From Pseudoduganella flava (lineage in GTDB: Bacteria; Pseudomonadota; Gammaproteobacteria; Burkholderiales; Burkholderiaceae_D): 64,000 nucleotides of DNA. Shown here one piece after another: positions 1 to 9,960 of this stretch. Location: positions 620,001-684,000 of the forward strand of contig NZ_VLKW01000003.1 in assembly GCF_007830495.1 (NCBI RefSeq), read 5' to 3'. The notes under the pieces were generated by a model. The model made no database searches, was not told the DNA's origin, and saw only the letters and a list, made by a program, of their open reading frames with translations. The stretch's first letter is position 1. The number at the start of each line of letters is the position of its first letter. A program made the translations under genes and the position numbers.

Positions 1-1
1 A

Positions 2-1678
2 TATCTACGCCGGCTCGGGCAGTACACGATCCCCGACTTCCTCGCGGCCCGCTACGGCGGCCCGGGCGACGGCCGCGCCGTGCGCCTGTGCGCCGTCGCG
101 GCGACGATCCTCGTGTCGTTCACCTACGTCGTCGCGCAGATCTATGCGGTGGGGCTGATCGCATCGCGCTTTACGGGGGTCGATTTCTCGGTCGGCATCT
201 TCCTCGGGCTGGCCAGCATCCTCGTCTGCTCGTTCCTGGGCGGCATGCGCGCGATCACGTGGACGCAGGTGTCGCAGTACATCATCATCCTCGTCGCGTT
301 CCTGATTCCGGCGATGTGGCTGTCGGCCAAGCACAGCGGCAATCCGATCCCGCAGGTCGCCTACGGCAAGCTGCTGCCGCAACTGTCCGCCCGCGAAGCG
401 GCGCTGGCCGTCGACGACAAGGAAAGCGCCGTGCGCGACGTGTTCCGCCAGCGCGCCGAGCAGGTGCAGCGGCGCCTGAACGGCCTGCCCGATTCGTGGG
501 AAGCGGGCCGCGCGGAATTGCAGCACTACCTTGACAACGTACGGCTGCGCAACGCGTCGCTGCTGGAGATCCGCGCCGCCGAATGGGCGCTGATCGCCTA
601 CCCGAAGAATGCCGACGAAGCCGTGACGATCTGGAGCGCCGAGCGCGACGAGAACCTGAAGCGCGCCCGCCCCATCACGCCGCACGCGACGCCGTTCCCC
701 GGCGCGACCCGCGAGCAGTCGGACATCAAGCGCCGCAACTTCCTCGCGCTGGCGTTCTGCCTGATGCTGGGCACGGCGGCGCTGCCGCACATCCTGATGC
801 GGTCGTACACGACGCCGTCCGTCGACGAGACCCGCATGTCCGTGTTCTGGACCCTGTTCTTCATCCTGCTGATCTACCTGACGATCCCCGCGCTGGCGGT
901 GCTGGTCAAGTACGACGTCTACACGGCGCTGGTGGGCAGCGCGTTCAGCGACCTGCCCACGTGGGTGTCGTACTGGGCCAGCGTGGACAAGGCCAACCCG
1001 CTGATCAGCATCACGGACGTGAACGGCGACGGCATCGTGCAGCTGGCCGAGATCGCGATCGACGGCGACGTGCTCGTGCTGGCCACTCCGGAGATCGCCG
1101 GCCTGCCCTACGTGATCTCCGGCCTGGTGGCGGCGGGCGGCCTCGCTGCCGCGCTGTCGACGGCGGACGGCCTGCTGCTGGCGATCTCGAACGCGCTGTC
1201 GCACGACGTGTACTACAAGATCGTCGACCCGAAGGCGTCGACGCAGAAGCGCGTGACGATCTCGAAGCTGATCCTGCTGGGCGTCGCGTTCATCGCCGCG
1301 TACTCGGCATCGACGAAGCCGGGCGACATCCTGTCGCTGGTCGGCGCCGCGTTCTCGCTGGCGGGATCGACGTTGTTTCCGGTGCTGGTGGCCGGCGTGT
1401 TCTGGCGCCGCGCCAACCACTACGGCGCGCTGGCGGGCATGGCGACGGGCTTTGCCGTCTGCCAGTTCTACATGCTGCACACGAACCCGGTGCTGGGCGG
1501 CACGGCCGCGGCGCAATGGTTCAACATCGCGCCGATCTCGGCCGGCGTGTTCGGCGTGCCGGCCGGGATCGCCGCGCTGGTGCTCGTCAGCCTGCTGACG
1601 CCGCCGCCGGACGCCCGGCGTGCGGCATTGATACGACACATCCGCTCGTCGGAGATACCGTCCGGTAAAGATTCTTGA
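2..1678 (+). CDS. Sodium:solute symporter (SSS family, acetate/VC_2705-like), 5' truncated by window edge
   Basis: Inner-membrane Na+-coupled solute carrier. The open frame runs in from the left edge: codons from base 2 already encode the family-typical stretch YLRRLGQYTIPDF, so the ATG at 80 is internal and the true start lies outside the window. Many hydrophobic segments are visible, and the family signature region GLVAAGGLAAALSTADGLLL is present at about 1125-1185. A long hydrophilic insert (about 360-720) is of the kind seen in VC_2705-type symporters, which often sit next to a small DUF4212 protein; none can be checked here. An acidic loop DVNGDGIVQLAE (1016-1051) fits the 12-residue EF-hand pattern. 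The substrate is unknown; acetate or another small organic acid is a guess from the family. Confidence 0.88.
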   Translation, partial: YLRRLGQYTIPDFLAARYGGPGDGRAVRLCAVAATILVSFTYVVAQIYAVGLIASRFTGVDFSVGIFLGLASILVCSFLGGMRAITWTQVSQYIIILVAFLIPAMWLSAKHSGNPIPQVAYGKLLPQLSAREAALAVDDKESAVRDVFRQRAEQVQRRLNGLPDSWEAGRAELQHYLDNVRLRNASLLEIRAAEWALIAYPKNADEAVTIWSAERDENLKRARPITPHATPFPGATREQSDIKRRNFLALAFCLMLGTAALPHILMRSYTTPSVDETRMSVFWTLFFILLIYLTIPALAVLVKYDVYTALVGSAFSDLPTWVSYWASVDKANPLISITDVNGDGIVQLAEIAIDGDVLVLATPEIAGLPYVISGLVAAGGLAAALSTADGLLLAISNALSHDVYYKIVDPKASTQKRVTISKLILLGVAFIAAYSASTKPGDILSLVGAAFSLAGSTLFPVLVAGVFWRRANHYGALAGMATGFAVCQFYMLHTNPVLGGTAAAQWFNIAPISAGVFGVPAGIAALVLVSLLTPPPDARRAALIRHIRSSEIPSGKDS

Positions 1679-1752
1679 CGTTGTGACATTTGGTGAGAAA
1701 GCTGGACGTTGCAATGTGTTAAGTTCGGCGCTCCCCTTTTTCACCAATCGCC

Positions 1753-3756
1753 ATGTCCCTTCCAGCCCTGCTGTCCGCGGCGCTGCTTGCCGCCGGCATC
1801 CTCGTGTCCTGCTCCGGCAACGCCGCCAGCGCGCCGCCACCCGTGCAAGCCTTTTTCGACAACGCCGAATTCGGCGGCGCCCAGCTGTCCCCGAACGGCC
1901 GCTACCTGGCCGCGAAGGTCAGCGCCGCCGGCGGTCACGACCGGCTCGGCGTCGTCGACCTTGCCACGTTCGAATCGAAGATCGTCGCCAGCTTCTCGGA
2001 TGGCGACATCGGCCACTTCCAGTGGATCAGCGACCAGCGCCTGCTGTTCGACAGCACCGACAAGGACCTGGCGCCAGGCCAGGTGCGTTCCGCTCCCGGC
2101 CTGTACGCGGTGGACCGCGACGGCCAGCATGCCCGCGAGCTGGCCGAGCGCAACGGCCACTTCATCCGCGCCGGCGGCGGCCGCGACCTGCTGCCGTGGC
2201 ACACCTACATGCTGCCGCAGCACGGCGCGCAGAATTCCGACACCGTCTATGTGCAGAGCGTGGACTTCGCCACCGGCGGCAGCGTGCGGTCGATCCAGCT
2301 GCTGCGGCTGGACACGCGCAACGGCCGCAGCATGGAAGTCTCCGAACCAGGCTACGTACAACGCTGGCTGCTGGACGCGCAAGGCCAGCCCCGCATGGCG
2401 ATGACGCTGGACCAGGGCAAGAGCACCGTGTGGCTGCTGGAAGGCGACAAATGGCGCGCGCTGAACACGACCAACGCCTGGATCGACCACGCCGCCGGCT
2501 TCGCGCCGCTGGACTTCGGCCCGGACGGGCAGCTGTACGTGTCCGCCAACGAAGGGCGCGACAAGGCGGCCCTGTACATGTTCGACATCGCCGCCGGCAA
2601 GCCGTATCCGAAGCCGCTGCTGACGATGGACCGGCACGATTTTTCCGGCCACCTGATCTTCAGCGGCGGCAAGCTCGCCGGCATCCGCTACATCGGCGAC
2701 GCCGAGGACACGGCCTGGCTGACGCCGGAGACCAAGGCGCTGCAGGAAGCCGTCGACCGGAAGCTGCCCGGCATGGTCAACCTGATCGACCTGCCGCGCC
2801 GGCCGGAGACGCCGTTCGTGCTGGTGCGCACCTACTCGGATCGCCAGCCGGCCGTCTACTTCGTCTACAACCGTGACACGGGCGCGCTGACCAAGGTGGG
2901 CAACACGCATCCGCGCATCGATCCGAAGAAGATGGGCACGCAGGACAACGTGCAGTACACGGCGCGCGACGGCCTGCCGATCCCTGCGCTGCTGACGCTG
3001 CCGCCGGGCGCCACGCGCCATGACAAGCTGCCGATGGTGGTGCTGGTGCATGGCGGCCCGTGGGTGCGCGGCGCCGTGTGGGGCTGGTCGGCCGACCGGC
3101 AGTTCCTTGCGTCGCGCGGCTACGCCGTGCTGGAGCCCGACTTCCGCGGCAGCACCGGCTACGGCAACAAGCACTTCGCGGCCGGCCTGAAACAGTGGGG
3201 CCTGGCGATGCAGGACGACGTGGCCGACGGCGCGCGCTGGGCGATCGCCGAGGGCATCGCCGATCCGCAGCGGATCTGCATCGCCGGCGCCAGCTATGGC
3301 GGCTATGCCACGCTGATGGGCCTGATCCGCGACCCGGACCTGTTCCGCTGCGGGATCGCGTGGGCCGGCGTGGCCGACATCAAGCTGATGTACGGCACGA
3401 GCTGGTTCCACGCGTCCGACATGCCGGCCGAATACCTCCGCTACGGCATGCCGCAGCTGATCGGCGACCTGGAGAAGGACGCGGCCCAGCTGACTGCCAC
3501 GTCGCCCGTCGAACAGGCCGCGCGGCTGCGCCAGCCGCTGCTGCTGGCCCACGGCGGCGCCGACCGACGCGTGCCGCGCGCACACGGCGTGCGCTTCCGC
3601 GACGCGGTGCAGGCCACCAACAAGAACGTCGAATGGGTGGAATACGCGCAGGAAGGCCACGGCTGGTCGCTGCCTGAAAACCGCTTCGATTTCTGGACCC
3701 GGGTGGAGCGCTTCCTGGAGCGCAACCTGGGCCCCGGCAAACTGCCGCAACAATAA
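1753..3756 (+). CDS. S9 family prolyl oligopeptidase-type peptidase, probable lipoprotein (667 aa)
   Basis: Secreted serine peptidase of the prolyl oligopeptidase/acylaminoacyl peptidase group. The N-terminus is a signal peptide with a lipobox-like LVSC (cleavage before Cys about residue 20), so it may be lipid-anchored. A beta-propeller-like half (about 30-400) precedes an alpha/beta-hydrolase half (about 420-667). The catalytic triad is visible: Ser514 in GASYGGYA, Asp604 in GGADRRVP and His636 in EGHGW. HGGP at about 434 would form the oxyanion site. No clear Shine-Dalgarno is seen before the ATG; it is the first ATG that gives the signal peptide. A close paralogue follows 40 bases downstream. 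Substrates are probably short peptides in the periplasm; the exact specificity cannot be read. Confidence 0.93.
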   Translation: MSLPALLSAALLAAGILVSCSGNAASAPPPVQAFFDNAEFGGAQLSPNGRYLAAKVSAAGGHDRLGVVDLATFESKIVASFSDGDIGHFQWISDQRLLFDSTDKDLAPGQVRSAPGLYAVDRDGQHARELAERNGHFIRAGGGRDLLPWHTYMLPQHGAQNSDTVYVQSVDFATGGSVRSIQLLRLDTRNGRSMEVSEPGYVQRWLLDAQGQPRMAMTLDQGKSTVWLLEGDKWRALNTTNAWIDHAAGFAPLDFGPDGQLYVSANEGRDKAALYMFDIAAGKPYPKPLLTMDRHDFSGHLIFSGGKLAGIRYIGDAEDTAWLTPETKALQEAVDRKLPGMVNLIDLPRRPETPFVLVRTYSDRQPAVYFVYNRDTGALTKVGNTHPRIDPKKMGTQDNVQYTARDGLPIPALLTLPPGATRHDKLPMVVLVHGGPWVRGAVWGWSADRQFLASRGYAVLEPDFRGSTGYGNKHFAAGLKQWGLAMQDDVADGARWAIAEGIADPQRICIAGASYGGYATLMGLIRDPDLFRCGIAWAGVADIKLMYGTSWFHASDMPAEYLRYGMPQLIGDLEKDAAQLTATSPVEQAARLRQPLLLAHGGADRRVPRAHGVRFRDAVQATNKNVEWVEYAQEGHGWSLPENRFDFWTRVERFLERNLGPGKLPQQ

Positions 3757-3796
3757 TTTTAACGAGAGAGCGGGCCCTGCCCTACCTGATTGACCG

Positions 3797-5788
3797 ATGA
3801 CGAAATACCTGCGTTTCCTGTTGCTGTCCCTGAGTTTTGCCGCGGCGGTAGTGCATGCCGCACCGCCTGTCGAGCAGTTCTTTGCCGAGCCGAAGCTGGC
3901 CGATCCCGTGCTGTCCCCCGGCGGCCGCTACGTCGCGATGAAGGTCGCCATGAACGGCGCCCGCGCCAAGCTCGTCGTGTTCGAACCCGGTGCGAACCGG
4001 CCGCCCGCCATCGTGGCCCATTTCCCCGACCTGGACATCAACGTCGTGCAGTGGGTGAACGAACAACGGCTGTTGTTCAACACGGTCGACCGCTCCGTCG
4101 GCCAGGGTGACCGCACGCTCGCTGCGGGCCTGTTCGCCGTCGACGCCGACGGCGCGAACCCACGCCAGCTGGCCGACGTGCATGGCGCCGTGCCGGTCAC
4201 CGGCAGCCGCGTGCGCCCGACGATGCTGGACTGGAACCACTTCATCCTCGAGGAGCGCGGGCCGCAGGATTCCAACGCCGCCTACATGCTGCGCGGAGAG
4301 CTCGACAGCTCGCGCCGGGCCTGGAGCGCGATGTCGCTGGTGAAGGTCGACACGAAATCGGCATCGTCCACGCAGGTGCCAGGACCGGGCCACGCGATGA
4401 AATGGATGCTCGACTACGCGGGCCAGCCGCGCCTGGCCGTGCGCTTCGAAGACGGCATGACGGAGATCCACATCCTCGACGCGGACACGGGCAACTGGCG
4501 CAAGCTGGCGGCGTTTCCCAGCTACGGCGTATCGCCCGGCGCCTTCACGCCGCTGGCATTCGGCCCCGACGGCACGCTGTACGTCAAGGCCAACCGCGGT
4601 GACACCAGCGCCGTGTTCGCGCTCGACGTCAAGACGGGCAAGCTGGCGGCCGAGCCGATCGTCAACACGCCCGGCTTCGACTTCGACGGCAAGCTGGTGT
4701 TCGGCCGGGGCAAGCTGCTCGGCATCGAACTGCGCACCGATGCGCTGGGCGTCGAGTGGATCGACGCAGGCATGAAGGCCGTGCAGGCGGACATCGACAA
4801 GCTGTTGCCGGCCACCGTCAACGTGATCACGGTGCCGGCCCGCGCGACGACGCAGAACGTGCTCGTCACCGCCTACTCGGACCGCTTCCCGAAGGCCTAC
4901 TACGTGTACGACATGGCGACGAAACAGGCCGTGAAGCTGGGCGACACGCAACCTGGCATCGAGCCGAAGCAGATGGGCACGCAGCAATGGGTGCAGTACA
5001 AGGCACGCGACGGCATGACGATCCCGGCCCTGCTGACGCTGCCGCCGGGCCGCCCCGCACAGAAGCTGCCGCTGGTCGTGCTGGTGCACGGCGGGCCGTA
5101 CGTACGCGGTAACAGCTGGGAGTGGAACCCGCAAAGCCAGTTCCTGGCCACGCGCGGCTACGCGGTACTGGAGCCGGAATTCCGCGGCAGCATGGGCTTC
5201 GGCGTGAAGCACTTCAAGGCCGGCTTCCGCCAGTGGGGCCTGGCGATGCAGGACGACGTGACGGACGGCGCGCGCTGGCTGATCGGTCGCGGCACCGTCG
5301 ATGCGAACCGCGTGTGCATCGCCGGCGCCAGCTATGGCGGCTACGCGGCGCTGATGGGCGTGGCGCGCGAGCCGGACCTGTTCAAGTGCGCGATCGACTG
5401 GGTGGGCGTGACGGACCTGAACCTGCTGTATTCGGCCGGCTGGAATTTCGCCTCCGATGCCAGCGACGACTGGAAGCGCTACGGCCTGCCGCAACTGGTC
5501 GGCGACCGCGAGAAGGATGCCGCGCAGCTGCAGGCCACGTCGCCGCTGTACCTGGCCGACCGCATCAGCCGCCCGCTGCTGCTGGCTTACGGCGGCGTGG
5601 ACCAGCGCGTGCCGCTCGATCACGGCCTGAAGTTCCGCTCCGCCGTAACGAAGACCAATCGCGACGTCGAGTGGGTGCAGTATCCAGACGAAGGGCATGG
5701 CTGGTCGCTGCCGCAGAACAAATACGACTTCTGGAACCGCGTGGAACGCTTCCTGGACCGGAACATCGGCGCCGCGGCGCAGAAGTAA
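3797..5788 (+). CDS. S9 family prolyl oligopeptidase-type peptidase, tandem paralogue (663 aa)
   Basis: Second copy of the S9 peptidase, sharing most motifs and length with the gene just upstream (GASYGGYA, HGGPYVRG, KQMGTQ, DVxDGARW), so the pair arose by tandem duplication. The N-terminus is a standard Sec signal (KYLRFLLLSLSFAAAVVHAA) with no lipobox, so unlike its neighbour this one is probably a soluble periplasmic or exported enzyme. The triad is Ser512, Asp602 and His634. The 40-base gap and same strand suggest co-transcription. The change of N-terminal sorting signal between the copies is the visible sign of divergence. Confidence 0.93.
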   Translation: MTKYLRFLLLSLSFAAAVVHAAPPVEQFFAEPKLADPVLSPGGRYVAMKVAMNGARAKLVVFEPGANRPPAIVAHFPDLDINVVQWVNEQRLLFNTVDRSVGQGDRTLAAGLFAVDADGANPRQLADVHGAVPVTGSRVRPTMLDWNHFILEERGPQDSNAAYMLRGELDSSRRAWSAMSLVKVDTKSASSTQVPGPGHAMKWMLDYAGQPRLAVRFEDGMTEIHILDADTGNWRKLAAFPSYGVSPGAFTPLAFGPDGTLYVKANRGDTSAVFALDVKTGKLAAEPIVNTPGFDFDGKLVFGRGKLLGIELRTDALGVEWIDAGMKAVQADIDKLLPATVNVITVPARATTQNVLVTAYSDRFPKAYYVYDMATKQAVKLGDTQPGIEPKQMGTQQWVQYKARDGMTIPALLTLPPGRPAQKLPLVVLVHGGPYVRGNSWEWNPQSQFLATRGYAVLEPEFRGSMGFGVKHFKAGFRQWGLAMQDDVTDGARWLIGRGTVDANRVCIAGASYGGYAALMGVAREPDLFKCAIDWVGVTDLNLLYSAGWNFASDASDDWKRYGLPQLVGDREKDAAQLQATSPLYLADRISRPLLLAYGGVDQRVPLDHGLKFRSAVTKTNRDVEWVQYPDEGHGWSLPQNKYDFWNRVERFLDRNIGAAAQK

Positions 5789-5866
5789 CGGCCGCCGCAG
5801 CCAGGTGCCCAGCGACACGCGGGGCACCGTGCCGCAGATCCCGCGCGCGGCGCCGTGCGGGTCACC

Positions 5867-8178
5867 TCACTTCTCGACAATCACCTCCTTGCGCAATTGC
5901 GGATCGGCCGCGATCTCGGCCGCCGTGAACGGCAGCGCGATCCATTCGCGCTTCGAGAAACGGCGGGTCTGGTCGCTGTGGTGCGGCGAGCTCGGGTCGG
6001 CCGACTGCGAGTACGTCAGCAATGCCAGCGCGCGCGGACCGGCATCGTCGAAACCCACCACCTGCAGGTAGCTGGTGCCGCCGCTCACTTCGAACTGCCC
6101 GCCCTGCCCGTTGGGGTCCACATCGATCGCGTTCAGGATGCCCAGCTCACCCAGGCCGCCGTGGATTGGTATCGCAGCGCCGCCGCGCCGGCTGACCTGG
6201 AAGTCGCCCAACTTCGCGCTGCGCGGCACCCCCGCCGCGTCGTAGCGCTGCACGGTGCTGGCCAGTGCCTTGGCCAGCGCTGCGGCGACCGCATCGTCGC
6301 GCCAGTTCAGGCCGCGCGGCGTGTGCACCGGGTCGCGCGGGTCGAACGGCACGCCCCACGTGTTCTCCGGCAGCTCGGCGGTCATGATGCCGGCGAAATA
6401 AGGCAGGCCGAGATTGGCGTCGAAGCCGGCGTCGCCGCTCCACGCGGACAGCGCGGCGCAGCCGGCCGTGACTTCCGCTTGTGCCGGGCCGCTGGCGCAC
6501 CAGGCGCGCAGGTCGGGCAACAGCAGCGGCGCGAGATAGACCTTGTCGTTCAGTGCCAGGTCGCGCAGGTCGTCCAGCGTGAGGCGGTGCTGGCGCAGGC
6601 GCTCCGGCAGTTCGGCCAGCACCTGCCGCGTGCGCGCGCCCTGGGGCACGCCATCGCGCGACACAAGCGCCGGGAAGCCCGTCAGCGGCGCGGCCGGGTT
6701 GGACAGCCACGCGCTGTCGTTCGCGTTCTGCACGAAGTCGCGCCGCTCCAGCACGGGCAGCCGGTTTGCCGGCACCGTGCCGGGCTGCGGCGCCCCCGCT
6801 TCATCGCGCCACGCACAGGCCGAGCGGCTGCCGTCCAGCACGTGCAGCCCTTCCGGTGCGAGCGGCGCGTACTGAGGCAGCAGGCAGCCGGCCAGGGCGT
6901 CGTCCGGCAGGTTGGCGATCGGCGACACGTTCATCAGCAGCGTATTGCCGGCGCGGTCCGCCGCGATCGTGTTGTTCCACGGGTTGCCGGCCACGCGCAG
7001 GTTCGCCTCCTTCAGCTCCGCCAGCGAACGGGCCTTGTTCATCTCGTACCACTGCGTCACGACGCGGTCGTTGTCCATGTTCGCATCGCGCAGCGCATAC
7101 ACGGTCGTCGGCGTCCACTCCAGCAAGCCGGGCACGGCGACCAGCGGGCCATACTCCGTGCTGAACAGCGTGCGGGTGCGCGTGCCGGTGCTGCCGTCGG
7201 CATTCTTCACCGGCACGGCGAGCGTGCGGCGCACCAGTGCGCGCGGCTGGCCATCGACGAGGTAGTGCGTGGGATCGCTCGGGTCCAGCTGCAGTGCATA
7301 CGCCGTGAAGTGGGCCGACGTGTCGGTGGTGTGCGTCCACGCGAACTCCTTCGTGAAGCCGATGCCGACGACGGGCAGGCCCGGCAGCGTGGCACCCATC
7401 ACATCCAGTTTGCCGGGGATCGTCAGGTGCAGCTGGTAGAAGCGCAGCGCGTCGCCCCACGGCAGGTGGGGCTGGCCCAGCAGCATGCCGCGGCCGTCCG
7501 CGCTGGCGTCGGCGCCGATGGCGATCGCATTGCTGGCGCTGACACGCGGCGCGCGGGAGGCGCGCCTGCCGCTGGTGCGGGACAATGTCGCGGTACCCGG
7601 CTGCGGTGCGCTGCCGATCGGACCGATCCAGCTCATGGCCGTCAGCGCGATGCGGCGCGTCAGTCGCACCAGATCCATGGTCGTCACGGGGCGCACCCAC
7701 GGGCGTTGCGGCAGGCTTCCGGCAGCGTGCCGATGCCCTTGTCGGCCACGTAGCGGTTCACGCCGGCCGCATAGCCCCGCATCAGCGCCTGCACTTCGGC
7801 CGGCTGCGCGTTCCAGGCGCGCAGCACGGCGGCATCGTCGTTCATCTGGCGGAAGAAGAAGTCGGAGTCGAGGTTGTTAACGGCCAGTTCCAGATTCTCC
7901 GACGTGGCGCCGTCCGCGCCGAACCAGCGCGACCGCTCGCCGCTGACGGTAAGGATCTCCGCCGCCAGCAGGCAGAAGTTGTCCTGGGCGTAGGCATAGC
8001 CGATGCCGAAGCCCAGCCCGGCCTCGTCGGCCGCCTCGATGTGCGGGATGCCGTAGGCGGTGCGGGCGATCGTGGCCTGGTAGCGGGAGCCGGACGGGGG
8101 ATTGATGCCGTTCCCGCCGCAAGCGGTCAGCAGGGCGGCCAGCAGGCAGGCCGCCGCCGCATTCGATGTGCAAGTCAT
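5867..8178 (-). pseudogene. Penicillin acylase / PvdQ-type N-terminal nucleophile hydrolase, interrupted by a 1-base frameshift
   Basis: Two adjacent frames together make one penicillin-amidase (S45, AHL acylase/PvdQ-like) protein of about 770 aa. The first part (8178 down to 7684) starts at ATG 8178 with a GGAGAC ribosome site, has a lipobox LLTACGG, and carries the alpha-subunit start RTAYGIPHIEA. It stops at TGA 7684-7686 after EACRNARGCAP. The second part continues in the -1 frame as PWVRPVTTMDLVR, just the residues expected next, and carries the processed beta-subunit N-terminus SNAIAIG (Ser nucleophile) and GRGMLLGQPHLPW. Loss of one base near 7685-7715 explains the break. It may be a real inactivating mutation or a sequencing error; both halves otherwise look intact. 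The role would be hydrolysis of an amide or acyl-homoserine lactone in the periplasm. Confidence 0.85.
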
Positions 8179-8309
8179 ACAGTCTCCGGTCAATAGCGAT
8201 GCGGCCGATGCTGACGGCGCCACATGAAGGCCGGCTGAGCGCCACATGAAGCCACGATGAAGGGCAAAAAAGGGGTAAGCTGTGGGCTCTCATCCGACAG
8301 GAGGTTGCT

Positions 8310-9524
8310 ATGGGTTCCGGCAAGATTCTGGTGGCACAGGGAGGCGGCCCCACCGCCGTCATCAACCAGTCGCTGGTGGGCGTGGCGCTCGAAGCGCGGC
8401 GCTTTCGCGACGTGACCCGGGTGTACGGCGCGCTGCACGGCGTGCGCGGCATCGTCGACGAGGACTTCGTCGACCTGACACAGGAAACAAGCCACAACCT
8501 GGAACTGGTGGCCGCAACGCCGTCGTCGGCGCTGGGCTCGACGCGGGACAAGCCGGACGAGAAATACTGCGCCGAGATCTTCAACGTGCTGCGCGCGCAC
8601 CAGATCGAACACTTCTTCTACATCGGCGGCAACGACTCGTCGGACACGGTGCGCATCGTCAGCGAGCAGGCCCGCGCGGCCGGCTATCCGCTGCGCGCGA
8701 TCCACATCCCGAAGACGATCGACAACGACCTGGTGGGCAACGATCACACGCCCGGATTCCCGTCCGCCGCCCGCTTCGTCGCGCAGGCGTTCGCCGGCGC
8801 GAACCTGGACAACGCATCGCTGCCCGGCGTGTACGTCGGCGTCGTGATGGGCCGGCATGCGGGCTTCCTGACCGCTGCTGCCGCGCTGGGCAAGAAGTTC
8901 CCGGACGACGGCCCCCACCTGATCTACGTGCCCGAGCGGACCTTCGACATCGAACGCTTCCTGGCCGACGTGAAGGCCACGTACGAGCGGCATGGCCGCT
9001 GCGTGATCGCCGTCTCGGAAGGCGTCCACGATGCCAGCGGCGCGCCGATCGCCACCCTGCTGGCGAAGGAACTGGAGCACGATGCGCACGGCAACGTGCA
9101 GCTCTCGGGCACGGGCGCGCTGGCGGACCTGCTGTGCGACGAGATCCGCGCGAAGCTGGGCATCAAGCGCGTGCGCGGCGACACATTCGGCTACCTGCAA
9201 CGCTCGTTCATCGGTTGCGTATCGGACGTGGACCAGCGCGAGGCGCGGGAAGTGGGCGAAAAGGCCGTGCAGTACGCGTTCTGGGGCGACCGCGACGGCT
9301 CGGTGGCGATCCGCCGCACGGGCTTCTATTCTGCCGATTACGAGCTGCTGCCGTTGAACGCCGTCGCAGGCAAGACGCGCACGATGGAGGATGAGTTCAT
9401 CGCATCTTCCGGCACGGACGTGACGGATGCATTCCGGCTGTACCTGCGGCCTTTGTTGGGGTCGGGGATGCCGGATGCGTTCCGGTTGCGCTGTGCGCGG
9501 GTGGAGAAGGTATTGCGGAGGTAG
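8310..9524 (+). CDS. pfp: 6-phosphofructokinase, pyrophosphate-dependent type (404 aa)
   Basis: Cytosolic enzyme interconverting fructose-6-phosphate and fructose-1,6-bisphosphate. The N-terminus has the phosphate-binding GGGPTAVIN. Two positions separate PPi from ATP enzymes in this family: GGNDSSD at 106-112 (Asp109 where ATP enzymes have Gly) and PKTIDND at 134-140 (Lys135 where ATP enzymes have Gly). Both point to pyrophosphate as phosphoryl donor, which would make the step reversible and usable in gluconeogenesis. An AGGAGG site lies 6 bases before the ATG. The gene stops 4 bases short of the convergent hepT stop. Confidence 0.92.
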   Translation: MGSGKILVAQGGGPTAVINQSLVGVALEARRFRDVTRVYGALHGVRGIVDEDFVDLTQETSHNLELVAATPSSALGSTRDKPDEKYCAEIFNVLRAHQIEHFFYIGGNDSSDTVRIVSEQARAAGYPLRAIHIPKTIDNDLVGNDHTPGFPSAARFVAQAFAGANLDNASLPGVYVGVVMGRHAGFLTAAAALGKKFPDDGPHLIYVPERTFDIERFLADVKATYERHGRCVIAVSEGVHDASGAPIATLLAKELEHDAHGNVQLSGTGALADLLCDEIRAKLGIKRVRGDTFGYLQRSFIGCVSDVDQREAREVGEKAVQYAFWGDRDGSVAIRRTGFYSADYELLPLNAVAGKTRTMEDEFIASSGTDVTDAFRLYLRPLLGSGMPDAFRLRCARVEKVLRR

Positions 9525-9528
9525 GCCG

Positions 9529-9960
9529 TCAGGTGGCCGAGCCGTGCGTCAGCATGCGCTGCGTGAATGCAAGGAAGTCGTCGAGGTGATCGCGGATGAC
9601 GGCGACGGTGATCGGCAGTTGCAAGGTCTGGTAGTCGTGTACCGCGATGTTGCGAAAGCCGACCATCTTCTGCATCGCGCCGGCCAGCGCGGGGTCGATC
9701 CACCCGGCCTCCGCCAGCAGACGGAACACGTCGCGCGAGCTCTGTGGCACGCCAAGCCGTTCGCGCCGGATGATGTGCTGGCCACAGTCCAGCGCTGCCT
9801 CGCAAGCGCGCTGGATATTGAGAATGGCCGCATCCTGTCGCGTGTAGTCGGTCTGGAACGTCGTCGGATCCTTCGCATACTCTTCGCGCGCCCGGCTCAC
9901 GCAGCGCTCGATGGTCGCGGCCTTGTTCAGAATGACTTCATCAGGTACCGGACTTGCCAT
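9529..9960 (-). CDS. hepT: HepT-like ribonuclease toxin (DUF86/HEPN) of a type VII toxin-antitoxin pair (143 aa)
   Basis: HEPN-fold RNase toxin. The motif RNIAVHDY gives an exact R-X4-H-X-Y (Arg103, His108, Tyr110), the catalytic motif of HepT; in characterised systems the Tyr is AMPylated by the partner MntA, which blocks the RNase. The protein is mostly helical and of normal DUF86 length. The start ATG at 9960 lies inside the 3' end of mntA (20-base overlap), so the two are translationally coupled with the antitoxin first. The gene runs convergent to pfp with only 4 bases between stops. Confidence 0.9.
   Translation of the reverse strand: MASPVPDEVILNKAATIERCVSRAREEYAKDPTTFQTDYTRQDAAILNIQRACEAALDCGQHIIRRERLGVPQSSRDVFRLLAEAGWIDPALAGAMQKMVGFRNIAVHDYQTLQLPITVAVIRDHLDDFLAFTQRMLTHGSAT

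Noticed and set aside
80-82. ATG at 80 as the start of the first symporter
   Set aside because: The same frame is open and family-like back to base 2 (YLRRLGQYTIPDF), so the start lies outside the window.
5-1840. Long open frame on the minus strand across the symporter gene
   Set aside because: High-GC antisense shadow: Arg/Ala/Gln-rich with no family motifs, while the + strand carries a clear symporter.
7684-7696. Two independent genes for the acylase halves, the second starting at GTG 7696
   Set aside because: The GTG is the Val of PWVRPV in the middle of the family sequence, and the two halves make one normal protein when one base is restored.
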